A DNA stretch of 49,550 bases from assembly GCF_003852405.1 (NCBI RefSeq), contig NZ_QAJM01000030.1, forward strand, positions 1-49,550, in the 5' to 3' direction. The translations under genes and the position numbers were made by a program. The DNA is from Pseudomonas sp. KBW05 (lineage in GTDB: Bacteria > Pseudomonadota > Gammaproteobacteria > Pseudomonadales > Pseudomonadaceae). Positions 26,431-34,401 of this stretch are shown here, one piece after another; within the stretch, counting starts at the first letter, position 1, and every line of letters begins with the position of its first letter. The notes under the pieces were generated by a model that worked only from the letters and a program-made list of their open reading frames with translations, did not search any database and had not been told where the DNA came from.

Positions 26431-26898
26431 ATGAGCGAATTGATCACCAGCGTCACCGTCCAGAGCCTCACCGAGCTGCTGCAAGAAGCCGGCTACCGGG
26501 TCAACCCGAGCGAGCAGAACGGCATCGTGCAATTGCTCAGCGCCAGCCAGGGCATCGGCTTTGCCGTGCGCTTCGGCAACCCGGCGGGCGAGCAGGGCGG
26601 CTATGTGGATTTCACCTACAGCTGTGCACTGCGCATCCAGGGCGAACTGCCGGAAGGCCTGGCCCAGGTGTGGAACGCTTCGCGCCGCTTTGCGCGGTTG
26701 TCGGTGCAGGGTGAATTCCTGCTGATGGAAATGGACGTGGTGGTGGCGGGCGTCAGCGTCACCTACCTGCGCAGCCAGCTGGAACTGTGGGACCGCCTGT
26801 TGCAGGAATTCATTGTCTACCTGCGTGAATACAGCCAGCAGGCCGCGCAGTTGCAGGCCGCCGCGCAATCGGTGGGCGAAGAGGCGGCGGTATTGTGA
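26431..26898 (+). CDS. YbjN-domain protein
   Basis: A 155-residue soluble protein with no signal peptide. It matches the YbjN fold pattern, related to type III secretion chaperones: SLTELLQEAGYRVNPSE, then VRFGNPAG, VDFTYSCALRIQG, a WNASRRFARLSVQGEFLLMEMDVVV segment and a C-terminal helix that is Gln/Ala-rich. A cytoplasmic chaperone or adaptor for one of the large locus proteins is plausible, but no function is shown. AAGGAAG precedes the ATG. Its TGA overlaps the GTG start of the isomerase gene by four bases, so the two are translationally coupled. Confidence 0.7.
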   Translation: MSELITSVTVQSLTELLQEAGYRVNPSEQNGIVQLLSASQGIGFAVRFGNPAGEQGGYVDFTYSCALRIQGELPEGLAQVWNASRRFARLSVQGEFLLMEMDVVVAGVSVTYLRSQLELWDRLLQEFIVYLREYSQQAAQLQAAAQSVGEEAAVL

Positions 26899-27731
26899 AA
26901 AAGCCAACCTTGATGGTCGGCGCGGGTGCGCTGGCCTTGCTGGTGGTGGCCGTGGGCTTGAGCCTGCGGCCGGGCAGCGACCCGGTGGCGGCGCAGCAGC
27001 CGGCGCCGGTGCTCGCGACGCCGGCGGGGGGGCCGGCGGTGGCGCGCCTGGGCAACCAGCAGATCGACCTGACGGAAATGCAAAGCGTGCTGGCGAGCCT
27101 GCCGGCCGAGACCCGCGAGCAGTTGCGCGGCAACCGTGGCGCACTGGAAACCTGGCTGCGTTCACGCCTGGCGCAAAAGGCCGTGCTGGAACAGGCCGAC
27201 GCCCAGGGCTGGCGTCAGCGCCCGGAGGTGGAGCAACAGACCCGCGCCGCCACTGAGCAGATCGTGTTTCGCGACTACATGCTCTCGGTCAGCCAAGTGC
27301 CGGCGGGCTATCCCAGCGCGGCTGAGCTGCAACAGGCCTACGACGCCGGCAAGGCGCAGTGGGTGACGCCGCCGATGGTTCGGGTGAGCCAGATTTTCCT
27401 CGCCGTGAACGACCCGCAATCTGCCGAAGCGGTACGCCGCCAGGCCCAGGAACTGAGCCGCAAGGCCCAGGCCACGCCGGGGGATTTCGCCACCCTGGCC
27501 ACGCAATATTCCCAAGACCCGAACACCGCTCCGCGTGGCGGCGATTCGGGGATGCAGCCGTTGCAGCAACTGGTGCCGCAGGTTCGCGAGACGGTGGCGC
27601 GGCTCAAGGTCGGTGGTGTGTCCGACGTGGTGCAGAGTGCGGCGGGCTTCCATGTGCTCAAGCTCACTGCCCAGCAACCGGCGCGCACGGCGACGTTGGA
27701 TGAACTGCGCGTACGCCTGACCGAGGCCTAG
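26895..27731 (+). CDS. Membrane-anchored parvulin-type peptidyl-prolyl isomerase, C-terminus cut by an in-frame stop
   Basis: Periplasmic prolyl isomerase/chaperone of the PpiC/SurA class, probably helping fold PdtA, PdtB or the porin. The start is GTG at 26895, overlapping the previous stop. A signal anchor at about 6-24 is followed by a SurA-N-like helical region (VARLGNQQIDLTEMQSVLASL) and the parvulin domain at about 155-262 (VRVSQIFLAV ... PGDFATLATQYSQDPN ... GGDSGMQPLQQLVPQVRE ... GVSDVVQSAAGFHVLKL). The TAG at 27729-27731 is followed in the same frame by 34 more sense codons (RSQRQEQIAKAYLEGML...) ending at TAG 27834-27836, exactly the helix that normally ends this family. So the printed product of 278 residues lacks its native tail; a CAG-to-TAG change, or a sequencing error, is likely. 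Confidence 0.8.
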   Translation: MKKPTLMVGAGALALLVVAVGLSLRPGSDPVAAQQPAPVLATPAGGPAVARLGNQQIDLTEMQSVLASLPAETREQLRGNRGALETWLRSRLAQKAVLEQADAQGWRQRPEVEQQTRAATEQIVFRDYMLSVSQVPAGYPSAAELQQAYDAGKAQWVTPPMVRVSQIFLAVNDPQSAEAVRRQAQELSRKAQATPGDFATLATQYSQDPNTAPRGGDSGMQPLQQLVPQVRETVARLKVGGVSDVVQSAAGFHVLKLTAQQPARTATLDELRVRLTEA

Positions 27732-27836
27732 CGCAGTCAACGCCAGGAGCAGATCGCCAAGGCCTACCTGGAGGGCATGCTCAACACCGCCACCTTGAGT
27801 ATCGACGGTGCCGAGCTGAACAAGGTGCTGGAGTAG
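27732..27836 (+). other. Orphaned in-frame C-terminal extension of the isomerase gene
   Basis: Continues the isomerase frame after its TAG for 34 codons to a second TAG. The translation has an amphipathic helix (QEQIAKAYLEGMLNTATLSI) followed by DGAELNKVLE, the usual end of SurA/PpiC-like foldases. It has no start codon or ribosome site of its own, so it is the remnant of the longer original gene and not a separate gene. Confidence 0.75.
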
Positions 27837-27887
27837 TACGCGACAACCCGCATTGGATGCACAGACCAACAAGACAGGGAGTCTCCC

Positions 27888-28865
27888 ATGGCATATCTAG
27901 AACCGTCCGGCCCCCAGGCGCCCACCGCTTATCGTGGGGCGAGCGAGCCGCGCCGCAGTTGGCCGGCTTTGGCCTGCGAGATCGAACCGGAGGTGGCGCG
28001 CTACTTTCTGGTGAGTGCGCGCTGTGGCTGTTTCATGCAGGCGGCGCGCAGCCTGAATATCAAATCGACGCTGTTGCGCAAGCGCCTGGCGCAGCTGGAA
28101 GAGCAGGTGCGCCATGCGCTGTTCACTTATCAGGGCAACGGCCTGGTGCTCAGTCGCGACGGCCTGCAATTGCAGGCGCAACTGATTGCGCTGGCCCATG
28201 AACGGCGCCTGCCGGTGGTGGAACAGCCGCTGATCCGCCTGGCGGTGGCCGAACCGATCCTGCACGACATCCTTGGTCGCGACCTGATCGCCTTGCTGCG
28301 CCGCAACGCCAGCGTGCGCCTGGAGATCATCTCTATCGACAGCCACTTGTCCCTGCAAGCGGTGGACGTGGACGTGGTGCTGTGGCTGTCCGACACCGAC
28401 GGCTCAGCGCCCGGCCCTAGCTTTCCCATCCAACCGCCACGCCCGCTGGCGCGCCTGCATTACCTGCCGCATATCGCCAAGCGCTACTCACGGCTGACCA
28501 CCCGCCCGGACAGCGTCGATGACCTCGACGACTACATGCTCGTGCAATGGCAGCCCGACGTGCAGGTCGACGCCTTGCAACCGTGGAACCACGTGGTAGA
28601 CCAACGCCGCGCCGCCGTGGTGCAAGTGCAGGCCTACTCGCTGATGCTGGAAATGATCCGCTGCGGCGCCTGCATCGGCTTGCTGCCGCACTACATGAGC
28701 AGCTTCGACCGCGGCCTGGTGGCGCTGCCGGGGTTGTTGGCCGACAGCATGCAGCGCCAGGTGTGGCTGGCGGTAAATGCCCAGGTGCAGGATGCCCAGG
28801 CGGTGCAGGTGATTGTCGAGTTGATCGTTGGGACGTTTGAGGGGCGCAAGGAGTGGTTTGAGTGA
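27888..28865 (+). CDS. LysR-type transcriptional regulator at the end of the pdt locus
   Basis: A 325-residue DNA-binding regulator. An N-terminal extension of about 30 residues precedes the winged helix-turn-helix (VARYFLVSARCGCFMQAARSLNIKSTLLRKRLAQLEEQV, about 38-75), in which the usual STVSRRI core reads STLLRKRL; an LF...G..L.LS..G wing and a LysR substrate domain (residues about 115-320) follow. GGGAG precedes the ATG. It stands 51 bp after the isomerase frame end and on the same strand, so it may be part of the operon. A LysR gene is at the same place in P. aeruginosa (PA0701, as I recall). Its ligand and targets are unknown; controlling this locus is a reasonable guess only. Confidence 0.78.
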   Translation: MAYLEPSGPQAPTAYRGASEPRRSWPALACEIEPEVARYFLVSARCGCFMQAARSLNIKSTLLRKRLAQLEEQVRHALFTYQGNGLVLSRDGLQLQAQLIALAHERRLPVVEQPLIRLAVAEPILHDILGRDLIALLRRNASVRLEIISIDSHLSLQAVDVDVVLWLSDTDGSAPGPSFPIQPPRPLARLHYLPHIAKRYSRLTTRPDSVDDLDDYMLVQWQPDVQVDALQPWNHVVDQRRAAVVQVQAYSLMLEMIRCGACIGLLPHYMSSFDRGLVALPGLLADSMQRQVWLAVNAQVQDAQAVQVIVELIVGTFEGRKEWFE

Positions 28866-28869
28866 GGTG

Positions 28870-29431
28870 ATGGTGGCGGCTGACCGGGCGCTATCGCAGG
28901 CAAGCCAGCTCCCACAGTTTTGCCCGGTGTGAACCTGATCTGGCCTGCAAACCCAATCCCCTGTGGGAGCGGGCTTGCCCGCGAAGGCGGCCTGTCAGCC
29001 AACACAGATGCAACTGACCCACCGCCATCGCAGGCAAGCCAGCTCCCACATTTTTGATCGGTGTAAACCTGATCTGGCCTGCAAACCCAATCCCCTGTGG
29101 GAGCGGGCTTGCCCGCGATGGCGGCCTGTCAGTTAACACAGATGCAACTGACCCATCGCTATCGCAGGCAAGCCAGCTCCCACAGTTTGGCCGGTGTGTA
29201 CCTGGTCCAGAGTGGTAACCCAATCCCCTGTGGGAGCGGGCTTGCCCGCGATGGCGGCCTGCCAGTTAACACAGATGCAGCTGACCCACCGCTATCGCAG
29301 GCAAGCCCGCTCCCACAGTTTGGCCAGTGTGCACCTGTTCCAAAGTGGTAACCCAATCCCCTGTGGGAGCGGGCTTGCCCGCGAAGGCGGCCTGTCAGCC
29401 AACATAGATGCAGCTGACCCACCGCCATCGC
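28870..29431. repeat. Tandem array of REP doublets, about 133-bp unit, four copies
   Basis: The arm CTGTGGGAGCGGGCTTGCCC starts at 28961, 29095, 29228 and 29361, giving a period of 133-134 bp. Each unit also holds the inverse arm (TCGCAGGCAAGCC[A/C]GCTCCCAC) and conserved linkers (TGTCAGCCAACACAGATGCA; CTGACCCACCGC). The two arms are of different REP subtypes (GCGGGCTTGCCCGCGA against GCTGGCTTGCCTGCGAT). The first copy is partial (inverse arm only) and the last ends abruptly in a C-run at about 29430, where the inverse arm should be. It fills the 648-bp gap between the LysR gene and the histidine phosphatase gene; no gene is seen in it. Confidence 0.9.
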
Positions 29432-29513
29432 CCCCCACAACCCAGCACAAGACGTTGCACGCCGCGAATAACTGCGCCAGTCTTAATGGCCTTCATTCGG
29501 CGGAGCGAATTTC

Positions 29514-30068
29514 ATGCAGGCCACCCGCTTGACCCTTATCTGCCATGCCGTCACGCCCCTGCAAAAACGCGGTTTTTTTCCCGATGACGAGTCGGTGGCG
29601 ATGGATTGGCAACGCGCGGCGCTGTCCCTGGCCGGGCGCTACAAGAAACCCCGTCGCCTGTTGTGTGGGCCGCAGGCGCGCACCCGGCAGACCGCGGGCT
29701 TGTTTGGCCGCGACGCGGTGGTTGAGGACGCATTGCGCGATGCAGACTTCGGGCGGTGGAAAGGCCAGGACGTCGGCCGCTTGCCTAGTGATCAGTTGCA
29801 GGAGTGGCTGACCACCAGCGCCAGCGCCCCCCACGCTGGCGAATCGGTGGATCAGGTCTGCGCGCGCGTAGCGCAGTGGATGCAGTCCCTCGAAACCCAG
29901 CCCGGCCATATCGTCGCCATCACCCACCCCTTTGTGATCCGCGCCGCAATGCTGTACGTCATGCAGTTTCCGCTGTCGATGTTCTACCTGATCGACGTCG
30001 AGCCGCTGTCCGCCACCGAGTTGCGTTTTAATGGCGTTTGGCGCCTGCGCCTGGAAACTCACGCCTGA
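29514..30068 (+). CDS. Histidine phosphatase family protein, CobC-like, with degenerate active site
   Basis: A 184-residue protein of the phosphoglycerate-mutase-like fold, located 45 bp before cobF, so a role near cobalamin synthesis (as alpha-ribazole phosphatase CobC) is suggested. The family signature LxRHGxT reads LICHAVT at 8-14: the catalytic His11 is kept, but the phosphate-binding Arg is Cys10 and Gly is Ala12. Further recognisable parts are CGPQARTRQTA (about 51-61), DADFGRWKGQDV (about 77-88) and the second His in AITHPFVIRAA, where the usual HG is HP. Activity may be lost or altered. GGAG lies 8-11 bases before the ATG. Confidence 0.72.
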   Translation: MQATRLTLICHAVTPLQKRGFFPDDESVAMDWQRAALSLAGRYKKPRRLLCGPQARTRQTAGLFGRDAVVEDALRDADFGRWKGQDVGRLPSDQLQEWLTTSASAPHAGESVDQVCARVAQWMQSLETQPGHIVAITHPFVIRAAMLYVMQFPLSMFYLIDVEPLSATELRFNGVWRLRLETHA

Positions 30069-30113
30069 GCCCCTGAACATGGCAAAATCCACGCCCCGCA
30101 ATGAGAGCAACCC

Positions 30114-30869
30114 ATGAAACGCATCCTGATCATCGGCATTGGCGCCGGCAACCCTGACTACATCACGATGCAGGCCGTGAAGGCGCTCAATCGCACCGAC
30201 GTGTTTTTCCTGATGGACAAGGGCCAGAGCAAAGACAAGTTGATCGACCTGCGCCGCGAGATCTGCGAGACCTACATCACCGAGCCCGGCTACCGCTTCG
30301 TCGAGGCCGACTGCCCCGAGCGCGTGCGCGGTGAAATTGACTACACCACGGCCGTGCAGGACCTCAACCGCGACAAGCAGCAGACCTTCGAGCGTATGAT
30401 CAATGAGGAAATGGCCGACGGCGAAGTCGGCGCATTCCTGGCCTGGGGTGACCCGGCGCTGTACGACAGCACCATCCGCATTCTGCAGGCGATCCTGGCC
30501 AGTGGCCGCTGTGCGTTTGAATTTGAAGTGATTCCCGGCATCACCAGCGTGCAGGCCCTGGCCGCCCAGCACAAAGTGCCACTGAACCGCATTGGCCGTT
30601 CCATCGAGATCACCACCGGGCGCCGGTTGGCGGCGGGGCAGGCGAGTGATGCGGATACGCTGGTGGTGATGCTCGACGCGGAAGATTCCTACCGTACGGT
30701 GGCTGATCAAGACCTGGATATTTACTGGGGTGCCTACCTGGGTACGCCGGACGAAATCCTCATCAGCGGCAAAGTCGCTGAAGTGGCCGACGACATCGAG
30801 CGCGTGCGCAAGGCCGCGCGTCTGGCCAATGGCTGGATCATGGACACCTATCTGTTGCGCAAACCCTGA
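30114..30869 (+). CDS. cobF: Precorrin-6A synthase (deacetylating) CobF
   Basis: S-adenosylmethionine-dependent methyltransferase of the aerobic cobalamin pathway: methylates precorrin-5 at C-1 and removes acetate to give precorrin-6A. The 251-residue length is typical. Tetrapyrrole-methylase motifs are clear: IGIGAGNPDYITMQAVKAL at the N-terminus, FLAWGDPALYDSTIRIL in the middle and VIPGITSVQALAAQHKVPLN, with the CobF-specific long insertion rich in charged residues (RREICETYITEPGYRF). GAGAG-type ribosome site before ATG. It is preceded by the CobC-like phosphatase gene and followed after 11 bp by a hydrolase gene; other cob genes are outside the window. Confidence 0.9.
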   Translation: MKRILIIGIGAGNPDYITMQAVKALNRTDVFFLMDKGQSKDKLIDLRREICETYITEPGYRFVEADCPERVRGEIDYTTAVQDLNRDKQQTFERMINEEMADGEVGAFLAWGDPALYDSTIRILQAILASGRCAFEFEVIPGITSVQALAAQHKVPLNRIGRSIEITTGRRLAAGQASDADTLVVMLDAEDSYRTVADQDLDIYWGAYLGTPDEILISGKVAEVADDIERVRKAARLANGWIMDTYLLRKP

Positions 30870-30880
30870 GGGAACGCCCC

Positions 30881-31600
30881 ATGCTCAAGCTGTTTGCCCT
30901 GACACTGGCCCTGTTGGTCGGTGCCGCCCATGCCGACGACACCCTGCACAGCGACTTGCCGCTGGCGTACCTGGAACAGACCCAGGGTGATGCGCGCAAC
31001 GAGCCGCTGGTGATTTTCCTGCACGGGTTTGGCAGTAACGAGGAAGATTTGTTTGGGCTCAAGGACGCCTTGCCGTCCACCTGGACCTACCTCTCCGCAC
31101 GGGCGCCGATGCCGGTGGACGCCAGCGGTTATCGCTGGTTTGCGAAGACACCCGGCGACGGCGACTACGACGGCGAGACCGCCGACTTGCAGCGCAGCGC
31201 CCAACTGATCGAAGACTTTGTGCAGCAGGCCACTGCCAAGTACCACACCCAACCGGACCGGGTGTTTCTGGTGGGGTTCAGCCAGGGCGCGATCATGTCC
31301 TACGAGGTGGGGTTGCGTAAGCCTGCGCTGGTGCGTGGGATTGCGGCGTTGAGTGGCAGTGTGTTGCCGGTGCTGAAGGCTGAGCTGAAAGCGGATGCGG
31401 CACTGGACAAGCTGGCGATCTTTATCGGCCATGGGACGTTGGACCAGGCGCTGCCGTATGCCTCGGCGACCCGGGCGAATGAGGTGTTGCTGGGGGTGGG
31501 GTTGAAGCCGGAGTTTCATGGGTATGTGGGGATGCCGCATACCATCAGTGAGGCTGAGGTGCAGGACCTAAGGGCCTGGCTAGAGCAAAGCCTCAAGTAA
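30881..31600 (+). CDS. Secreted alpha/beta hydrolase, carboxylesterase/phospholipase family
   Basis: A 239-residue serine hydrolase with a signal peptide (LKLFALTLALLVGAAHA, cut near residue 18). The oxyanion strand-loop VIFLHGFGSNEEDLFGL, the nucleophile elbow GFSQG (Ser134), Asp188 in GHGTLDQALP and His220 in VGMPHTIS make a complete catalytic triad of the small carboxylesterase (YpfH/EstB) class. It starts 11 bp after cobF and is probably co-transcribed, though no role in cobalamin synthesis is known to me. A REP doublet follows its stop. Substrate cannot be read from the sequence. Confidence 0.82.
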   Translation: MLKLFALTLALLVGAAHADDTLHSDLPLAYLEQTQGDARNEPLVIFLHGFGSNEEDLFGLKDALPSTWTYLSARAPMPVDASGYRWFAKTPGDGDYDGETADLQRSAQLIEDFVQQATAKYHTQPDRVFLVGFSQGAIMSYEVGLRKPALVRGIAALSGSVLPVLKAELKADAALDKLAIFIGHGTLDQALPYASATRANEVLLGVGLKPEFHGYVGMPHTISEAEVQDLRAWLEQSLK

Positions 31601-31614
31601 ACGCGGTCAAAAAA

Positions 31615-31704
31615 TGTGGGAGCGGGCTTGCTCGCGAATGCGGTGGATCAGTCCATTAATCTGTTGACTGACACTCCGCATTCGCGAGCAAGCCCGCTCC
31701 CACA
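31615..31704. repeat. REP doublet between convergent genes
   Basis: Inverted GTGGGAGCGGGCTTGCTCGCGAATGCGG arms (first 20 bases conserved with other doublets) about 35 bp apart, between the hydrolase (forward) and the DcrB-like gene (reverse). It can form a hairpin on both transcripts and probably serves as a shared 3' border. The bases before it (ACGCGGTCAAAAAATGTGG) recur before the solitary REP at 41,85x. Confidence 0.85.
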
Positions 31705-31733
31705 ATTGGTTTTGTGTTGCTTGGCGGATTGGC

Positions 31734-32288
31734 TTATTTGCCGCCCGTAATCTGCTTCACCAGCTCGGCATGCCCCTTGGCATCATCCCCACGGGAAATC
31801 GCCTGGATCACCAGCATGTGATTACCCGCACCACCCAGGAAGGTGCTGTTCAACGTCTTGCCCCCGCCTTGTGTCGCAGTGCTGTCCACCTGACGCAAAC
31901 CCAACCCCTTGAAGGTCAGCTTCTTCTCATTCTGCTTCTTGAAATCCGGCAGCGCGGCGCTCTGGTCCTTGACGAAACCGGCCACGGCACCGTCGAGGAA
32001 TGGCGCGTCGTTATCCCCGATGTTTACCCCATCGGTACGCACGGTTTCGGCGACGATCACTACACTTTTTGTGGTCTGGTTGGCGTATAGGGTGCCCTGG
32101 GTGGCTGTGCTGTTATCTTCGGCCTGACTGACAGGCAGGGTGTCAGCGACGTAGGCCTTGGGCAGGCTGAAGGTGAATTTGCCGCCCAAGGTGGAGATGC
32201 TCTGTGTGGCCGGCGGGGTGGCGGCGAACGCGCTGCCAGCGGCAAGCACGAGGGCCAGCAGGGCGGCGGTCTGGGTGAAAGTGGCCAT
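31734..32288 (-). CDS. DcrB-like periplasmic protein
   Basis: A 184-residue exported protein: signal peptide (TQTAALLALVLAAGSAFA, cut near residue 23), then a small alpha/beta domain (FTFSLPKAYVADTL ... TTKSVVIVAETVRT ... FKGLGLRQVDS ... GNHMLVIQAISRGDD) resembling the DcrB/PsbP-like fold. No catalytic residues stand out and I do not know its function. GGAG lies about 8 bases before its ATG. It is 72 bp downstream of the antiporter gene on the same strand and may be expressed with it. Confidence 0.6.
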   Translation of the reverse strand: MATFTQTAALLALVLAAGSAFAATPPATQSISTLGGKFTFSLPKAYVADTLPVSQAEDNSTATQGTLYANQTTKSVVIVAETVRTDGVNIGDNDAPFLDGAVAGFVKDQSAALPDFKKQNEKKLTFKGLGLRQVDSTATQGGGKTLNSTFLGGAGNHMLVIQAISRGDDAKGHAELVKQITGGK

Positions 32289-32360
32289 GAAGCGCTCCAG
32301 GGATGAACGAAATTGCGGCGTATTCTGTCAGAAATTTCGCAATGTCGTTCACCCTGGGTC

Positions 32361-34169
32361 TTACACCTTGTCGGACTCTTCTTCGAGGCGGTCCATCTCA
32401 AACAGCCGCGCCAGTTCCGTCCGGGCTTCCTGGGCGGTCTGCATCACCTTGGCCGCGTCGTCATACACCGCGTGTTGCGCGGCCAGCACTTGCAGGTCGT
32501 GGTTCTTGAAGCGGGTGATGCGCGCGTCGGCCTGGGCCTGGGTCAAACCGAGGCCGACCAGGGTGCGGCGGCTCATTTCCAGGCTGGAGTAGAAGGTTTC
32601 GCGCACCGGCGACGCATCCAGGTCCACCAGGCGGTGAACATGCTGGCGGTTACGGGCGCGGGCGATGATCTTCATGTGCGGGTAGAGGTTGCGCACCAGT
32701 TCGGCGGTCTTGATGTTGATTTCCGGGTCGTCCATGGCGATCACGAAGAACTCCGCCTGGTCGACCTTGGCCGCGTGCAGGATCTCCGGCCGTTGCGGGT
32801 CGCCGTAGAACACCGGCATGCCGCCGAAGCTGCGGGTCAGCTCGATGGTTTCCACCGAGGTGTCGAGGGCAATAAACGAGATGTTTTGCGCACGCAGGAT
32901 CCGCGCGACGATCTGGCCCATCCGCCCCATGCCGGCAATGACCACGCGGGGCGCATCGCTTTCGATGGTGCGGTATTCCTCGGGCACTTCCACCGGCTTG
33001 ACCTTGGGCTTGAACAGCTTCGGGCAGATCAACAGCAGCAGCGGGGTCACGGCCATGGACAGGGTGATGGTCAGCACCAGCACGTCATAGAGGTGGGGCT
33101 CGAACAGGCCTTGGTCGCGGCCGATCTTGAACACCACAAAGGCAAACTCACCGCCCGCCGCCAACACCACGCCCAGGCGCAGGGCGCTTTCGCGGTTGAG
33201 GTCGCCCACCAGGCGCCCGACGGCGTACAGCAGCGGCAACTTCAGGCCGATCAACAACAGGGTCAGGCCGAGCACCAGCAGCGGCGAGCTGAGCAGCAGG
33301 CTGAGGTTGGCGCCCATGCCCACGCTGATAAAGAACAGGCCCAGCAGCAGGCCCTTGAAGGGTTCGATCTGGGATTCGAGTTCATGGCGGTATTCCGAGT
33401 CCGCCAACAGCAGGCCGGCGAGGAAGGCACCCAGGGCCATGGACACGCCCACCAGTTCCATCAGCCACGCGGTGCCGATCACCACCAGCAGCGCCGTGGC
33501 GGTGGACACCTCGCGCAGGCCGGTCTTGGCGACGATGCGAAACACTGGCCGCAACAGGTAGCGCCCGCCGATGATCACCACGGCGATGCTGCCGAGGATC
33601 TGCAGCACATGTTGCAGGCCCTGGGCTTCGGTGGTCGGGTGATCGCTGCCGGCCAGCAACGGCACCATGGCGATCAACGGGATCGCCGCGATGTCCTGGA
33701 ACAGCAAGATGGCAAAGGCCAGGCGGCCGTGGGGCTGGTTCAACTCCTTGCGCTCGGCCAGGCTTTGCAGGCCAAACGCGGTGGACGACAACGCCAGGCC
33801 CAGGCCCAGCACAATCGCGCTGTTCCACGACTGACCAAACAGCCACAACGCCACCACGCCCATCACCAAGCCGGTGAGCAACACCTGGGCCAGCCCGACG
33901 CCGAACACCGCCTTGCGCATCACCCACAGGCGCTTGGGCGACAATTCCAGGCCGATGATAAACAGCAGCAACACCACGCCCAACTCGGAAAATTGCGCCA
34001 CGCTTTGCGGATTGCCCACCAAACCCAGGACTGACGGGCCGATGATCACCCCGGCGAACAGATAACCGAGCACCGCGCCCAATTGCAGGCGCTTGGCCAG
34101 CGGCACGGTCAACACGGCGGCGAGCAGGAACACCACGGCTGCTTGTAACAGGTTGCCTTCATGGGGCAT
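32361..34169 (-). CDS. KefB/KefC-type cation:proton antiporter with RCK domain (CPA2 family)
   Basis: Inner-membrane antiporter/channel exporting K+ (or Na+) in exchange for protons, typically tied to electrophile or pH stress. The 602-residue length fits KefB/KefC. About twelve membrane spans occupy 1-385; LGYLFAGVIIGPSVLGL, LLLFIIGLELSP and HELESQIEPFKGLLLGLFF are CPA2/Kef signatures. The cytoplasmic RCK/TrkA-N domain begins near 405 with VVIAGMGRMGQIVARIL (nucleotide-binding GxGxxG) and includes GDPQRPEILHAAKVDQA. No KefF/KefG quinone-reductase partner is adjacent. It is divergent from the toxin-antitoxin pair across 232 bp. Confidence 0.87.
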   Translation of the reverse strand: MPHEGNLLQAAVVFLLAAVLTVPLAKRLQLGAVLGYLFAGVIIGPSVLGLVGNPQSVAQFSELGVVLLLFIIGLELSPKRLWVMRKAVFGVGLAQVLLTGLVMGVVALWLFGQSWNSAIVLGLGLALSSTAFGLQSLAERKELNQPHGRLAFAILLFQDIAAIPLIAMVPLLAGSDHPTTEAQGLQHVLQILGSIAVVIIGGRYLLRPVFRIVAKTGLREVSTATALLVVIGTAWLMELVGVSMALGAFLAGLLLADSEYRHELESQIEPFKGLLLGLFFISVGMGANLSLLLSSPLLVLGLTLLLIGLKLPLLYAVGRLVGDLNRESALRLGVVLAAGGEFAFVVFKIGRDQGLFEPHLYDVLVLTITLSMAVTPLLLLICPKLFKPKVKPVEVPEEYRTIESDAPRVVIAGMGRMGQIVARILRAQNISFIALDTSVETIELTRSFGGMPVFYGDPQRPEILHAAKVDQAEFFVIAMDDPEINIKTAELVRNLYPHMKIIARARNRQHVHRLVDLDASPVRETFYSSLEMSRRTLVGLGLTQAQADARITRFKNHDLQVLAAQHAVYDDAAKVMQTAQEARTELARLFEMDRLEEESDKV

Positions 34170-34401
34170 TGGGGACTCCAGGATCTAAAAAACGAATCAA
34201 CAGGAGCGTATTAGAGCGCTTTTTACGTGTCGAAAATTGTGTTTTTGCGGTGAGTGTTGCGCCTGTCGCGCTCTTTTTACCGTCCTCCTGGTGTTTCTGA
34301 AGGATGTACAAACAATTGTCCTGGCGCAGCGGGTGGAGGCGGGCCGATTCATCACCTAGTTTTATGCCCTTGAGTTTATATTCCTTGGATGGCATATTCG
34401 C

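Noticed and set aside
28870-29431. A possible CRISPR array because of the regular repeats
   Set aside because: The unit is about 133 bp and consists of inverted REP arms with conserved linkers, not short repeats with unique spacers; no cas genes nearby.
29432-29513. A cobalamin riboswitch before the CobC-like gene and cobF
   Set aside because: The gap after the REP array is only about 80 bp and I could not find the B12-box core; too short for the element.
32313-34034. A 573-codon forward open frame opposite the Kef-type antiporter
   Set aside because: His/Gln/Ala-rich shadow translation; the reverse frame has full membrane and RCK signatures.
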